The notes: generated by a model from the letters alone, not told the origin. 22,784 nt of DNA from RBG-16-64-43 sp964353865 (GCA_964353865.1 CAYGXJ010000011.1:1-22784), one strand, 5' to 3'; counted from the first letter of the stretch, positions 7,664 to 15,349 are shown. Program-made: numbers and translations.

Positions 7664-7727
7664 GGGCGCGCGGCCCCTGGTCGCAGCGCACGGCGAGCAC
7701 GCGTTGATGGATAAGTAGGAGGCTGAA

Positions 7728-8000
7728 ATGCCCGACGTTCCCGTAACCGTTGTTCTTCCCTCGGGGGGCACGCGTTCGGCCGAAGTTCCCAACGACGTGG
7801 CGGTCAAGGACCTCATCCCTGAGCTGACCACCTCCTTGCAGCTTCCGGTGACCGGACCCGATGGGCGCCCGATGAGTTACCGCATCGACAGCAAAGCCCT
7901 GGGCCGTGAGCTGCAGGAAGAAGAGACGCTGGGAGAGGCCAAGGTGCCTGAGGGCGACCGCCTGATCATGACCGCCGACGTCACCGCCGGCGGCAGGTGA
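7728..8000 (+). CDS. Free YukD/EsaB-like ubiquitin-like protein ending in Gly-Gly-Arg
   Basis: A 90-residue single-domain beta-grasp protein of the YukD/EsaB type. Two N-terminal strands (VPVTVVLPSGG, then TRSAEVP) precede the helix DVAVKDLIPELTTSLQL, then GPDGRPMSYRIDSKA and a last strand DRLIMTADV. It ends TAGGR, meaning Gly-Gly plus one residue, as in ubiquitin precursors that need trimming. Loss of the Arg would expose the Gly-Gly needed by E1. This is the probable modifier of the system. It is a paralogue of the N-terminal domain of the preceding E2, evidently by duplication. The strong AGGAGG at 7717-7722, five bases before ATG, suggests higher expression than its neighbours, as expected for a modifier. 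Type VII-secretion YukD function is possible by fold but no ESX gene is present. Confidence 0.88.
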   Translation: MPDVPVTVVLPSGGTRSAEVPNDVAVKDLIPELTTSLQLPVTGPDGRPMSYRIDSKALGRELQEEETLGEAKVPEGDRLIMTADVTAGGR

Positions 8001-8053
8001 GACCGGCCCGCTGAACGCCTGCGATCGAGGATCGATCTCGAGTTGAAGGTCCG

Positions 8054-8716
8054 ATGAGCGAACCGCGCATCCGTCTCGTCCCCAGGATGGCACGCAGCCC
8101 GCGCCACGCGCGCCTGCTGCGCAACCGCCTGTGCCGCTGGGTCTCGCCCTACGAAGGCGGGGCCGAACCGGCCTGCGTGGCGGTGATGATGACCCCGCGC
8201 GCGCTGGCCCAGCTGGCCGAACACGCGGCCAGCGACCTCGACAACGAGGTGGGCGGCGTGTTGGTGGGCAAGTGGATGGTGGAGAGCCAGAAGAGCGAGG
8301 AAGTGGTGCTCGTCGAATCGATTCTGCGCGCACGCCACGTGCGCCAGGGCAGCACGTTCATCACCTTCACCCAGGACAGCCTGGTGGCGCTCAACGACGA
8401 GCTTGACGCCAAACACCCGCGGCGCCTCATGCTGGGCTGGTACCACACCCACCCGCGCATGGGCGTGTTTCTCTCGGGCTACGACACCTGGCTGCACGAG
8501 CATTTCTTCCCGGAATCCTGGCAGGTGGCGCTGGTCATCGAGCCGCATTCGACCACCTGCGGATTCTTCATCCGCACGGCCGATGGCACGCTCGACCCGC
8601 AGCGCTACTACGGGTTCCACGAGATTCTGGCGGAGGGCGGGCGGAGCGAGGTGGAGTGGCGCAACCTGGCTCCGTCGGCACCCGCCGCGGCGGAGGATGG
8701 AGGATTGTCAGCATGA
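8054..8716 (+). CDS. JAB/JAMM metallo-isopeptidase (deubiquitinase-like)
   Basis: A 220-residue JAB1/MPN/Mov34 protein with a full JAMM zinc centre: E65 in NEVGGVLVG, H131 and H133 in GWYHTHPRMG, S141 and D144 in LSGYD. These match the E...HxHx(7)SxxD signature of Rpn11 and AMSH-type enzymes. Residues 1-40 are a basic extension and the last 25 residues an Ala/Glu-rich tail. Expected roles are trimming the Gly-Gly-Arg precursor made by the gene just upstream and removing the modifier from targets. The ATG start has GAAGG at 8045-8049. The stop overlaps the next gene as ATGA. No signal peptide is seen, so it acts in the cytosol. Substrate identity is inferred from gene order. Confidence 0.9.
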   Translation: MSEPRIRLVPRMARSPRHARLLRNRLCRWVSPYEGGAEPACVAVMMTPRALAQLAEHAASDLDNEVGGVLVGKWMVESQKSEEVVLVESILRARHVRQGSTFITFTQDSLVALNDELDAKHPRRLMLGWYHTHPRMGVFLSGYDTWLHEHFFPESWQVALVIEPHSTTCGFFIRTADGTLDPQRYYGFHEILAEGGRSEVEWRNLAPSAPAAAEDGGLSA

Positions 8717-9570
8717 GTCGCAGAATGCGGACCTACTACTACGCCGTCCTGGGCGCCATCGGCGGCCTGCTGGGTTGGCAGATCAGCAATCTGCTGGGCC
8801 TTTCGTTCACCGGAAACCTCTTTCTGAGCGAAATGATCGTCGGCGCACTGGTCGGGGTGTGCGTCGGATTCTTGATCGGCGCAGGCGAAGCCCTGGTCAA
8901 CCGCACACCGGCTCGCGCGCTGCGTACAGGCACGCTCGCGGCCGGGCTCGGGTTGATCGCGGGTGCCATTGGATTGCCACTTGGGGAAATGTCCTTTCAG
9001 TTGTTCGGAGCCGGCGTGCTCGGCCGGGCCCTCGGCTGGGGCGTCTTTGGAGTGCTGATCGGGCTGGCTGAAGGTTACAGCGGAGGCAGCCAGGCCTGGA
9101 AGGGAGCCTTGGGGGGTGCCCTCGGCGGCCTGGTGGGCGGCGTATGGCTCGAGCTCGCCCGGCAACGCTTCGACCAGGCGCTCTTCGGCAAAGCGGCCGG
9201 AATGATCCTGCTGGGTGCATCGGTCGGGGCTCTGATTGCGCTCATTGTGGTGCTGCTCTCACGCGCCTGGCTGGAGGTGACCAGCGGCAAACTCAAGGGC
9301 GCCGAATTCATCCTCGACAAGTTCGGCAAGCGCAACGGCCCTGCGGCCATCGTGGGCAGCGACGCGCTCAAGGCGGACATCGTCTTGCCCGACCCGGACA
9401 TCGCGCCGCAGCATGCGCTGCTGAGCGGCGACGGGACGCGCTTCATCATCAAAGATTTGAGCACCAGCGGCACCTACCTCAACGCCCGCCGAGTCGAGCG
9501 GGCGGAGCTCTACGACCGCAGCGTGCTGCGCTTGGGCAATACCGAAATGGTCTACCACGAGAAGAGGTGA
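8713..9570 (+). CDS. Polytopic membrane protein with C-terminal FHA domain
   Basis: A 285-residue protein. Glycine-rich transmembrane helices span about residues 9-30, 39-60, 72-92, 98-119, 130-147 and 161-184. A cytosolic FHA domain follows at about 188-285, with core features ADIVLPDPDI, QHALLSGDG, FIIKDLS and SGTYLN. FHA domains bind phosphothreonine, but the usual contact residues are altered here: the Arg of the GR motif is Ser216, the SRxH motif reads APQH (H234 kept), and NGT is SGT. Phosphopeptide binding is therefore doubtful. ATG 8713 overlaps the JAB stop and has GGAGGA at 8699-8704; the longer upstream extension lies within JAB and is rejected. It probably anchors or scaffolds the modification machinery at the membrane. 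Confidence 0.85.
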   Translation: MSRRMRTYYYAVLGAIGGLLGWQISNLLGLSFTGNLFLSEMIVGALVGVCVGFLIGAGEALVNRTPARALRTGTLAAGLGLIAGAIGLPLGEMSFQLFGAGVLGRALGWGVFGVLIGLAEGYSGGSQAWKGALGGALGGLVGGVWLELARQRFDQALFGKAAGMILLGASVGALIALIVVLLSRAWLEVTSGKLKGAEFILDKFGKRNGPAAIVGSDALKADIVLPDPDIAPQHALLSGDGTRFIIKDLSTSGTYLNARRVERAELYDRSVLRLGNTEMVYHEKR

Positions 9571-9574
9571 CTCC

Positions 9575-10711
9575 ATGCAACCAAAGACCCGCACCCGAAT
9601 CGCCCTGCTCATCGCGTTGGCCGTGACCGCTTCCATGGCCTGGGCGCCGGCACAGGGCGCGGCGGAGGTCCGTCTGAACGTGACACAGGTGGACACCTCG
9701 GGCTTCCCGCAGGTCACGGTCTACGTCTCGGCGGTCAACCCGCTCGGTGAGCCCGTGGCCATCAGCCCGGCCGATATCGTGTTGCAGGAAGATGGCACGC
9801 CGGTGGAGCCGCTCGAAGTGCGCGGGGTGGGCACCAGTGATCCGCTGACCACCCTCTTGGTCATGGACGTCTCGGGCAGCATGCGCCGCGCCGGAAAGCT
9901 GGCGGCGGCCAAGGCAGCCGCCAGCTCCTACATCAACCAGATGCGCCCCGGCGATCGCGCGGGCGTCATCGTCTTTGCCAGTGAGACGCGCACGGTGCAG
10001 GCTATCACCGCGGACCCTCAGGCGCTGCTGGCGGCGATCGACGGCCTGGGGACCCTGGACGACACGGCGATGTACGACGCGCTGCAGCAGGCGATCGGGA
10101 TGCTCAATGCCGAAAGCGGGCGCAAGTCCGTCCTGGTGTTGACCGATGGGATGGACAACCGCAGCCAGTACACGGCGGATCAGGTCATCGCGGCTATCGG
10201 GCCCGCCGGGCTCTCGATATCCACGCTCGGGCTGGGGGAGCCATCCCAAGGTGGCGCCACCCTGGCGGGGTTGGATGAACCCGCACTCACCCAGTTGGCC
10301 CAGCGCGCCGGCGGGTCGTACGCCTACGCCAATGACCCGCACGCGCTGCAACGGCTTTTCGAGCGGCATGGGCGCGCGTTGCAGAGCGAGTACCGGATCA
10401 CCTACACCAGCCGCTCCCCGTTGCGCGACGGGGTCACGCGAACCCTGACCGCGGCCCTCGGCCAGGGCGGCGCAGCGAGCACGCGCTACAACCCGGGCGG
10501 GGTTGTTCCCGAAGTTGGGACCCAGCGTACCTGGGGCTTGTTCTTGGGTCTCTTGGCCGGGCTGCTCGCGCTGCTGGCAATCCCCGGCCTGATAGCGCGC
10601 GGCCGTCAACTCGTGCCGCGCCTGGCTCAACATGCCGGACCGGCACCTGCCGCCCAACTGTCCCGTGTCCGCTTGCACGACGAACCCAAGGCGCGCATCC
10701 GTCTGCACTGA
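9575..10711 (+). CDS. Secreted, membrane-anchored VWA-domain protein
   Basis: A 378-residue protein. Residues 1-29 are a signal peptide (basic start, hydrophobic core, AQGAA). A beta-sandwich-like region follows (about 31-88). The von Willebrand A domain at 90-268 has a complete metal site: DVSGSM (D98, S100, S102), T164 in DDTAMYDAL, and D191 in LTDGMD. A region ending near residue 310 leads to a transmembrane helix (320-341) and a basic cytosolic tail of about 36 residues. The large domain is thus outside the membrane, where VWA domains usually bind protein partners through a divalent metal. It starts four bases after the FHA gene stop, with AGAGGTG overlapping that stop, and is the last gene of the operon. 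It may be the partner or target of the conjugation system; that is inference. Confidence 0.87.
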   Translation: MQPKTRTRIALLIALAVTASMAWAPAQGAAEVRLNVTQVDTSGFPQVTVYVSAVNPLGEPVAISPADIVLQEDGTPVEPLEVRGVGTSDPLTTLLVMDVSGSMRRAGKLAAAKAAASSYINQMRPGDRAGVIVFASETRTVQAITADPQALLAAIDGLGTLDDTAMYDALQQAIGMLNAESGRKSVLVLTDGMDNRSQYTADQVIAAIGPAGLSISTLGLGEPSQGGATLAGLDEPALTQLAQRAGGSYAYANDPHALQRLFERHGRALQSEYRITYTSRSPLRDGVTRTLTAALGQGGAASTRYNPGGVVPEVGTQRTWGLFLGLLAGLLALLAIPGLIARGRQLVPRLAQHAGPAPAAQLSRVRLHDEPKARIRLH

Positions 10712-10761
10712 GCAACTCGCCTCCCTGCAGCATTCGTCACGACTCGGCCCGCGGCATCCTG

Positions 10762-10791
10762 GACTGAGCAGAGGCGCAAGCGGTCGAAGGG
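10762..10791. repeat. Possible REP-like intergenic element
   Basis: CTGAGCAGAGG followed by CGCAAGCGGTCGAAGGG resembles the widespread intergenic family in which CTGAGC and GTCGAAGG form the arms of an imperfect dyad. Only one copy is visible in this window, so the call rests on recollection of that family, not on repetition seen here. Confidence 0.35.
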
Positions 10792-10792
10792 T

Positions 10793-10822
10793 GCCCCGGG
10801 GGAGAGGTGCCTTGCCCGGGGC
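10793..10822. terminator. GC hairpin downstream of the operon
   Basis: GCCCCGGG (10793-10800) and CCCGGGGC (10815-10822) form a perfect 8-bp stem with a 14-base loop, about 80 bases after the VWA stop. No T-run follows, so it would be a weak or factor-dependent terminator, or an RNA-stabilising hairpin. Confidence 0.35.
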
Positions 10823-11000
10823 GAATCCAATCGGGCCCACCCGAATCGTGAGCCGGGTTCGCCGTATCGCCCCTGCTCTGTGACTCGTGCGGCGAGGCGG
10901 CGTCATTCGAGGAGGGCGCGGGCGTGCCTCATCCTTTTCGGCGGTCAAGGGGGTGGCGCGGACCAAACCGCCGCCAGTCTCCAACCAACGCTTCACGGCA

Positions 11001-11025
11001 CCGGGCGGCCTCGATGGCCGCCCGG
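11001..11025. repeat. Perfect 10-bp inverted repeat in a 484-base gene-free gap
   Basis: CCGGGCGGCC and GGCCGCCCGG flank a five-base loop. It lies in the gap 10712-11195, where I see no convincing gene on either strand. It has no T-run and its role is unknown; in such GC-rich DNA a stem of this length can be incidental. Confidence 0.4.
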
Positions 11026-11195
11026 ACGCGTTTCGTCGAGGGGGCATTGATGCGCACCCGGCACACCTTCCGAGAGACCCTCCCGAATGAGCCGCGATGG
11101 GCATAGAATACGCCAGGGCGTGAGACACTCGCTATCACGGCCGCCTATCGGGTCAGCGCCCGTGCGCGGACGAGTGGAGTGGAAGGAGGATCGCA

Positions 11196-11786
11196 TTGGG
11201 GATGCATGACTTGAGGTCGATGAACCTTATCCCGCCTTCCGCGAGGATGCCGATCGAGGGCGTGACCATACCCCAGGAGTTGTATTGGGCGCTTAGCCAT
11301 CCGGCCCCGCTGGCAGGAATGTGCTACCCACGCCCCGGTTTCCCATGGGCGGCGCTCGCCCGGTCTGGATTCGCTCGCGTCGTACGCCTCACCTCAGATG
11401 GCAGGTCGTACGACCCACAACCACTCCAGGTTGCCTACTCCGCCCAGCTCGAAGACCTCCTAGGTGGCAGCTCACCGCGCAGCCCGCGGCAGGAGTTGCA
11501 GCTCATTCGCGAAGCCGTGGCCGCGGTGCGCGAGGCGCTTGCGCATGGGCAGGGCGTGGTGGTCCACTGCGCCGGAGGCCGCGGGCGAACGGGAACCGTT
11601 CTCGGTGCGACGCTAGTCAGCTTGGGGTTGCCGCCCGCCGAAGTGGTTGCGCACCTCGACCTGGTGCACAAGGCGCGCGGGACGAGTGGGTGGCCGGAGT
11701 CGCCGTGGCAGGCGGGTATCCTGCAGCGCTTCATACCCAAACCTCCCCTGAGAACAGCTTCAAAGGCACAAGGCCGCGGTCGGTGA
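11196..11786 (+). CDS. Dual-specificity/tyrosine phosphatase-family protein
   Basis: A 196-residue protein with the Cys-phosphatase P-loop VVHCAGGRGRTGT: C125 nucleophile and R131 in the CX5R signature. The following helix (VLGATLVSLGLPPAEVVAHL) is typical of dual-specificity phosphatases. The N-terminal half carries the strand and helix that precede the P-loop; the general acid Asp is not certain but lies plausibly in the stretch around DPQP (73-76). The start is TTG 11196, five bases after GGAGGA (11185-11190); ATG 11202 in the same frame is an alternative. It would remove phosphate from tyrosine, serine/threonine or inositol-type substrates; the sequence does not tell which. It stands alone. 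Confidence 0.82.
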   Translation: MGMHDLRSMNLIPPSARMPIEGVTIPQELYWALSHPAPLAGMCYPRPGFPWAALARSGFARVVRLTSDGRSYDPQPLQVAYSAQLEDLLGGSSPRSPRQELQLIREAVAAVREALAHGQGVVVHCAGGRGRTGTVLGATLVSLGLPPAEVVAHLDLVHKARGTSGWPESPWQAGILQRFIPKPPLRTASKAQGRGR

Positions 11787-11869
11787 GTGCGTTGCCGTCA
11801 TCCGGGGATTGCTCTCCGCGGCCCGCGAAGCGTTCAGGCGCGCCGCCGACCCAGAGGCCATGTTCTGCA

Positions 11870-12529
11870 ATGAAACCGAAATCGATCGGTACCCGCGAAG
11901 AACCTCATCTGCCGCGCCATTTGCCGCAAGCGGGCCCCCTTCGACTGATGGACGACGCAGAGGTACACTCGATCGAGGTGGCAGATATCACTCTGCCAAC
12001 GCACAGTGTGCGGGGTGTTATCTTCGAACAGGCACGGCTGCATCACGCCTCGTTCGCCTCCGGCCGGTTGGCCAAGCCGCGAGCGAGCGACTGCCGGTTC
12101 GAGAAGTGCGATTTCACGGCGGCCGAATGGACCGAGGCGCACCTTTCGCGGGTCGACTTCGCCGGCTGCCGAATGCTGGGAATGCAGTGGGTGACCCTCG
12201 AGGCGCGGGATGTGCTCTTTGCAGACTGTTTGTGTGAAGGAGCATTCTTCGTCTCCGCCCGGTTGCCAGGGGCACGACTCGAGCGCTGCGTTCTCCGGCA
12301 AGCTTCATTCGAAGGAGCGGACCTGACCGGTGCGCTGCTCCGCGAGTGCGATCTATCCGAGGCCGACTTGCGGGGTGCCACACTCGCGCAGGCTGACCTG
12401 CGCGGCTGCAACATCAACGGGATGAAGATTGGCGCGCGCGATCTCATGGGCGCCATCCTCGACCCGGCCCAGGCGAGGCAAGTGACGGGTCTGCTTGGTA
12501 TAGTTGTGAAGGACATATCCGAAACGTAG
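11870..12529 (+). CDS. Pentapeptide-repeat protein
   Basis: A 219-residue protein whose residues from about 45 to 190 follow the A(D/N)LXX five-residue periodicity. It is weak at first (RFEKCDFTAAEW, RVDFAGCRM) and becomes clear near the end (ASFEGADLTGALL, CDLSEADLRGATLAQADLRG). Such repeats fold as a right-handed quadrilateral beta-helix. Some members mimic DNA and protect gyrase, but most have no known function and nothing here points to gyrase. The N-terminal 40 residues are non-repeat. ATG 11870 is chosen because the much longer open frame upstream overlaps the phosphatase gene; the ribosome site is poor (AGAGG near 11852), so the start is not certain. Confidence 0.78.
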   Translation: MKPKSIGTREEPHLPRHLPQAGPLRLMDDAEVHSIEVADITLPTHSVRGVIFEQARLHHASFASGRLAKPRASDCRFEKCDFTAAEWTEAHLSRVDFAGCRMLGMQWVTLEARDVLFADCLCEGAFFVSARLPGARLERCVLRQASFEGADLTGALLRECDLSEADLRGATLAQADLRGCNINGMKIGARDLMGAILDPAQARQVTGLLGIVVKDISET

Positions 12530-12583
12530 CCCGTCCGCGCTATGCGGTTCGGGCACTGCAAAGGGCGGGTAGAGTGGTGTGAG

Positions 12584-12964
12584 ATGGCTACAACGGCGGA
12601 TCTCAAGGCGACTTTCTCGACGGTTCGCTCCCTTCTCAAGCGCTACCAGCCGCCCCTGGAGGCGACCGTGAACCGGGCGGCGTGCTACGAACTCTGGTCG
12701 CGGCGCGAAGTGGTCATCCAGGGCCGCAAACGCAGCGAGATCTTCTTCGCCTCCGTGATCATCCAGAAGGACTACGTCGGCTTCTATTTCATGCCGGTCT
12801 ACGCCGACACCAATCTCAAGTCCGTGTTCAAACCCGAACTTCTCCAGCGGCTCAAGGGGAAGTCGTGCTTCCACCTCAAGGTCCTCGAGCGAGAGCTGAC
12901 ATCTCAGATCCGCTCAGCCCTGGCGGTCGGCTTTTCGATGTACAAGAAGCGAGGCTGGGTCTAG
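12584..12964 (+). CDS. Small DUF1801/YdhG-like protein
   Basis: A 126-residue soluble protein. The pattern YELWSRREVVIQGRKRSE, FFASVIIQKDYVGFYFMPVY, LLKGKSCFHLK and a last amphipathic helix ending KKRGWV resembles the DUF1801 (YdhG-like) fold, small alpha/beta proteins of unproven function. The recognition is from overall pattern and is not firm. ATG 12584 is chosen over GTG/ATG codons farther upstream because the conserved part begins there; no strong ribosome-binding site is seen. It is flanked by unrelated single genes. Confidence 0.6.
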   Translation: MATTADLKATFSTVRSLLKRYQPPLEATVNRAACYELWSRREVVIQGRKRSEIFFASVIIQKDYVGFYFMPVYADTNLKSVFKPELLQRLKGKSCFHLKVLERELTSQIRSALAVGFSMYKKRGWV

Positions 12965-13018
12965 CCGCGAATATCGGGTAATGCCGCATGTTCGTTGGCG
13001 GCCGGGGAGGTGCAAGCC

Positions 13019-14056
13019 ATGAGCAGAAGAGCCGCACAGGCGGACGCCGTATGGTCGAGGTGTTTGAAGGTGGACCCTCTTCCCTGGCTATTGGAGAAGG
13101 AGAACCCTGGCGCTCGGTATCTGGCAATGCGCGATGTGCTTGCGCTTCCGGCCGGGGACCGCGAGCTGCGGCGGGCTCGAAGAGAGGCACACACGCACGG
13201 CCCGATCGCGGCCATCCTGGCCAAGATGGGGCCGGACGGCCACTGGGTCCAGCCCGGCCCGGGATACGGCCCGAAGTATCGCTCGACCGTCTGGTCGCTC
13301 ATCCTGCTGGCGCAGCTCGGCGCACGTGTTGAAGAAGACCGGCGCATCGCCAAAGCCACCGGCTACTACCTGGATAACGCGCTGTGCGAGGGCGGGCAGA
13401 TCTCGAGCTCGAGCGGGCCCGGGGGCACGGTCGACTGCTTGCAGGGCAACATGCTGTGGGCGCTGACCGAACTCGGGTGCGAGCAGGAGGCCCTGCGGAC
13501 CGCCATCGAGTGGACTGCACGCAGCGTGACCGGCGAGGGGATCTCGCCTGCGTCGCAGAAGGATGCGCCGCGGCGCTATTACGCCAGCAAGTACGGTCCC
13601 ACGTTCGCCTGTGGCTCGAACAACAAGAAACCCTGCGCCTGGGGCGGCGTGAAGGTGATCCACGCGCTCGCGGCCCTGCCCGGACACAAGCCGCCGCTCG
13701 TCCGGCGCGCGATCGCGCACGGCGCCGAATTCCTGCTCGACGGCAACCCCGCCCGGGCGGGGTACCCCAACGGGTGGGCCAGCCGGCCGAGCGGCAACTG
13801 GTGGAAGTTCGGCTTCCCGGTCTTTTATGTCACCGATCTGCTGCAGAACGTCGAGGCGCTGGCGGCGGCAGGGTTTGCGCGCGACCCGCGCCTGCGCCAG
13901 GCGGTCGACCTGATCTGCGAGAAGCAGGACGACTCCGCGCGCTGGAACCTGGAGTACGACTACCGCGGCAAGACCTGGGTCGATTTCGGAGCGAAGGGGA
14001 CACCCAACAAGTGGGTCACGATCCGCGCGCTGCGTGTGTTGAGAGCGACCGTATGA
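13019..14056 (+). CDS. Terpenoid-cyclase/prenyltransferase alpha-alpha-toroid fold protein
   Basis: A 345-residue protein built of paired helices with glycine/tryptophan-rich turns: LLEKENPGARYLAMRD near the start, GPDGHWVQPG, STVWSLILLAQLG, DCLQGNMLWALTELG, a Cys pair region (FACGSNNKKPCAWGGVK), and NWWKFGFPVFYVTDLLQNVE. This arrangement matches a group of bacterial proteins related to squalene-hopene cyclase and prenyltransferase beta repeats. The DXDD acid motif of the hopene cyclases is not seen, so cyclase activity should not be assumed. GGGGAGG (13004-13010) eight bases before ATG 13019 fixes the start. No signal peptide or membrane helix is present. Confidence 0.68.
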   Translation: MSRRAAQADAVWSRCLKVDPLPWLLEKENPGARYLAMRDVLALPAGDRELRRARREAHTHGPIAAILAKMGPDGHWVQPGPGYGPKYRSTVWSLILLAQLGARVEEDRRIAKATGYYLDNALCEGGQISSSSGPGGTVDCLQGNMLWALTELGCEQEALRTAIEWTARSVTGEGISPASQKDAPRRYYASKYGPTFACGSNNKKPCAWGGVKVIHALAALPGHKPPLVRRAIAHGAEFLLDGNPARAGYPNGWASRPSGNWWKFGFPVFYVTDLLQNVEALAAAGFARDPRLRQAVDLICEKQDDSARWNLEYDYRGKTWVDFGAKGTPNKWVTIRALRVLRATV

Positions 14057-14093
14057 TAGCCCGCAGGCTCACAGCCTGCCGGAGCGGCCACAG

Positions 14094-14717
14094 GTGACCG
14101 TGACGGAGGATTATCTCTCCTTCGAGACGCGCGCCCGGTGGCGTGCCTGGCTGCGCGCCAATCACGCGCATGCCGCCCATACCTGGCTGGCGCTTCCCAA
14201 GAGCGGCAACACGGGCCGCCTGATGACGTACGAGGAAGCGGTCGAAGAGGCGCTGTGCTACGGCTGGATCGACGGACTGCTGCACCGCCTGGACGAATCT
14301 CGCTATCTGTTGCGATTCACGCCTCGTCGCGCCGGAAGTGTCTGGTCAGACCGCAACAAGAAGCGCGTGGCCAGGCTTGTCCGCCAGGGACGCATGACCC
14401 GCTGGGGTTTGGTCAAGGTGACGGAAGGCAAACGCAGCGGGCAATGGCGTGAGGCCCGCCGCCGGGAGCAGACCGACCGGCCGCCCGCAGATCTGCTGGC
14501 CGCGCTGCGCAAGAAGCGCGGGCATCTCGCCGCGTGGCGTGCCCTGCCCCCTTCTCGCAAGAAGCAAGTGCTGTACTGGTTGGCCAGCGCAAAACGCGAA
14601 GCCACTCGCCGCAATCGTCTGCGCCAAGTTGGCGAGCGTTGGCTGGCGGCCGCCGGCGGGCGCCAGGTCGTGGCAGACGCCCCAAGGAGGAACTCCGGTG
14701 GAGATCCGCCACGCTGA
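14094..14717 (+). CDS. YdeI/OmdA-family protein
   Basis: A 207-residue protein of the YdeI/OmpD-associated family. Its hallmarks are present in order: RWRAWLRANHAHAAHTWLAL, then MTYEEAVEEALCYGWIDGLL (residues about 43-62), then RFTPRRAGSVWSDRNKKRV, and a basic C-terminal region (RKKQVLYWLASAKREATRRN). Homologues are linked to resistance to antimicrobial peptides or bacteriocins in some bacteria, but the mechanism is unknown. The start is GTG 14094; a second in-frame GTG follows two codons later and no good ribosome site is visible. Its end overlaps the start of the next gene by 20 bases, so the two are probably co-transcribed. Confidence 0.83.
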   Translation: MTVTEDYLSFETRARWRAWLRANHAHAAHTWLALPKSGNTGRLMTYEEAVEEALCYGWIDGLLHRLDESRYLLRFTPRRAGSVWSDRNKKRVARLVRQGRMTRWGLVKVTEGKRSGQWREARRREQTDRPPADLLAALRKKRGHLAAWRALPPSRKKQVLYWLASAKREATRRNRLRQVGERWLAAAGGRQVVADAPRRNSGGDPPR

Positions 14718-15189
14718 GAGCAAGGATCTTGCCTCTATAGTCGCGGTATACAACGCCGCCATCCCTGGGCGCATGGCCACTGCCGATACGCATCCGATCC
14801 CGGTCGAGTCGCGCGAGGCCTGGTTCCGCGAGCACACGCCAGATCACCATCCGCTGTGGGTTGCAGGAACAGACGATACGGTTGCGGCGTGGCTTGGGCT
14901 CTCCCCGTTCTACGGTCGGCCGGCCTACGCGCACACGGCGGAGGTCAGCCTGTATGTGCATCCGCATCAGCAGCGGCGCGGACTCGGCTCGGCCCTGTTG
15001 AGGCACGCCGTGGCACAGGCTCCCCGCCTCGGGATCGAGACACTGCTGGCGTTCATCTTCGCCCACAATACGCCAAGCCTGGTCCTCTTCTCCCGTTTCG
15101 CCTTCGCACGCTGGGGCGCACTGCCGCGCGTAGCAGTGCTCGACGGGGTCCGGCGCGACTTGCTGATCATCGGCCGATGCCTCGGCTGA
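14698..15189 (+). CDS. GNAT-family N-acetyltransferase, phosphinothricin-acetyltransferase-like
   Basis: A 163-residue GNAT enzyme. It opens EIRHAESKDLASIVAVYNAA, has the strand AEVSLYVHP and the acetyl-CoA loop HQQRRGLGSALL (Q91, R94, G95, G97), and later N124-S127 and GALPRVAVLDGVRRD, the layout of the PAT/YncA-like subgroup. It would transfer acetyl from acetyl-CoA to an amine; the substrate is not predictable. GTG 14698 is chosen because AAGGAGG (14684-14690) lies seven bases upstream and the GNAT fold begins there, although the frame is open farther back inside the YdeI-like gene. The 20-base overlap with that gene suggests translational coupling. Confidence 0.85.
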   Translation: MEIRHAESKDLASIVAVYNAAIPGRMATADTHPIPVESREAWFREHTPDHHPLWVAGTDDTVAAWLGLSPFYGRPAYAHTAEVSLYVHPHQQRRGLGSALLRHAVAQAPRLGIETLLAFIFAHNTPSLVLFSRFAFARWGALPRVAVLDGVRRDLLIIGRCLG

Positions 15190-15349
15190 GACGGCGCACA
15201 GCGAGCATCGCGCGAAGATGTGCATCCCTCTTGTGCGAGGGCCGGTCGATCCGCCGGATGTATCTCTCGATGCGCAAGAAAAGGGTCTTGCCCAGCGATT
15301 GAACATTGAAACGAGACCACCTCGCATATCCGGTTTTCCCAGCGGGCAC

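Noticed and set aside
6200..7831. Long minus-strand open frame of 543 codons opposite the RING and E2 genes
   Set aside because: It is antisense to two well-supported genes with intact catalytic motifs and shows no fold of its own; long shadow frames are common at this GC content.
7728..8000. YukD/EsaB-like gene as part of a type VII (ESX) secretion locus
   Set aside because: No WXG100 protein, EccC-type ATPase or other ESX gene is present; E1, E2 and JAB neighbours fit a modifier role better.
9479..11128. Minus-strand open frame of 549 codons opposite the VWA gene
   Set aside because: No recognisable domain or ribosome site, and opposite a gene with a full MIDAS motif and signal peptide.
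10929..11138. Small minus-strand frame in the gap after the operon
   Set aside because: No family resemblance or convincing ribosome site, and several overlapping frames compete there.
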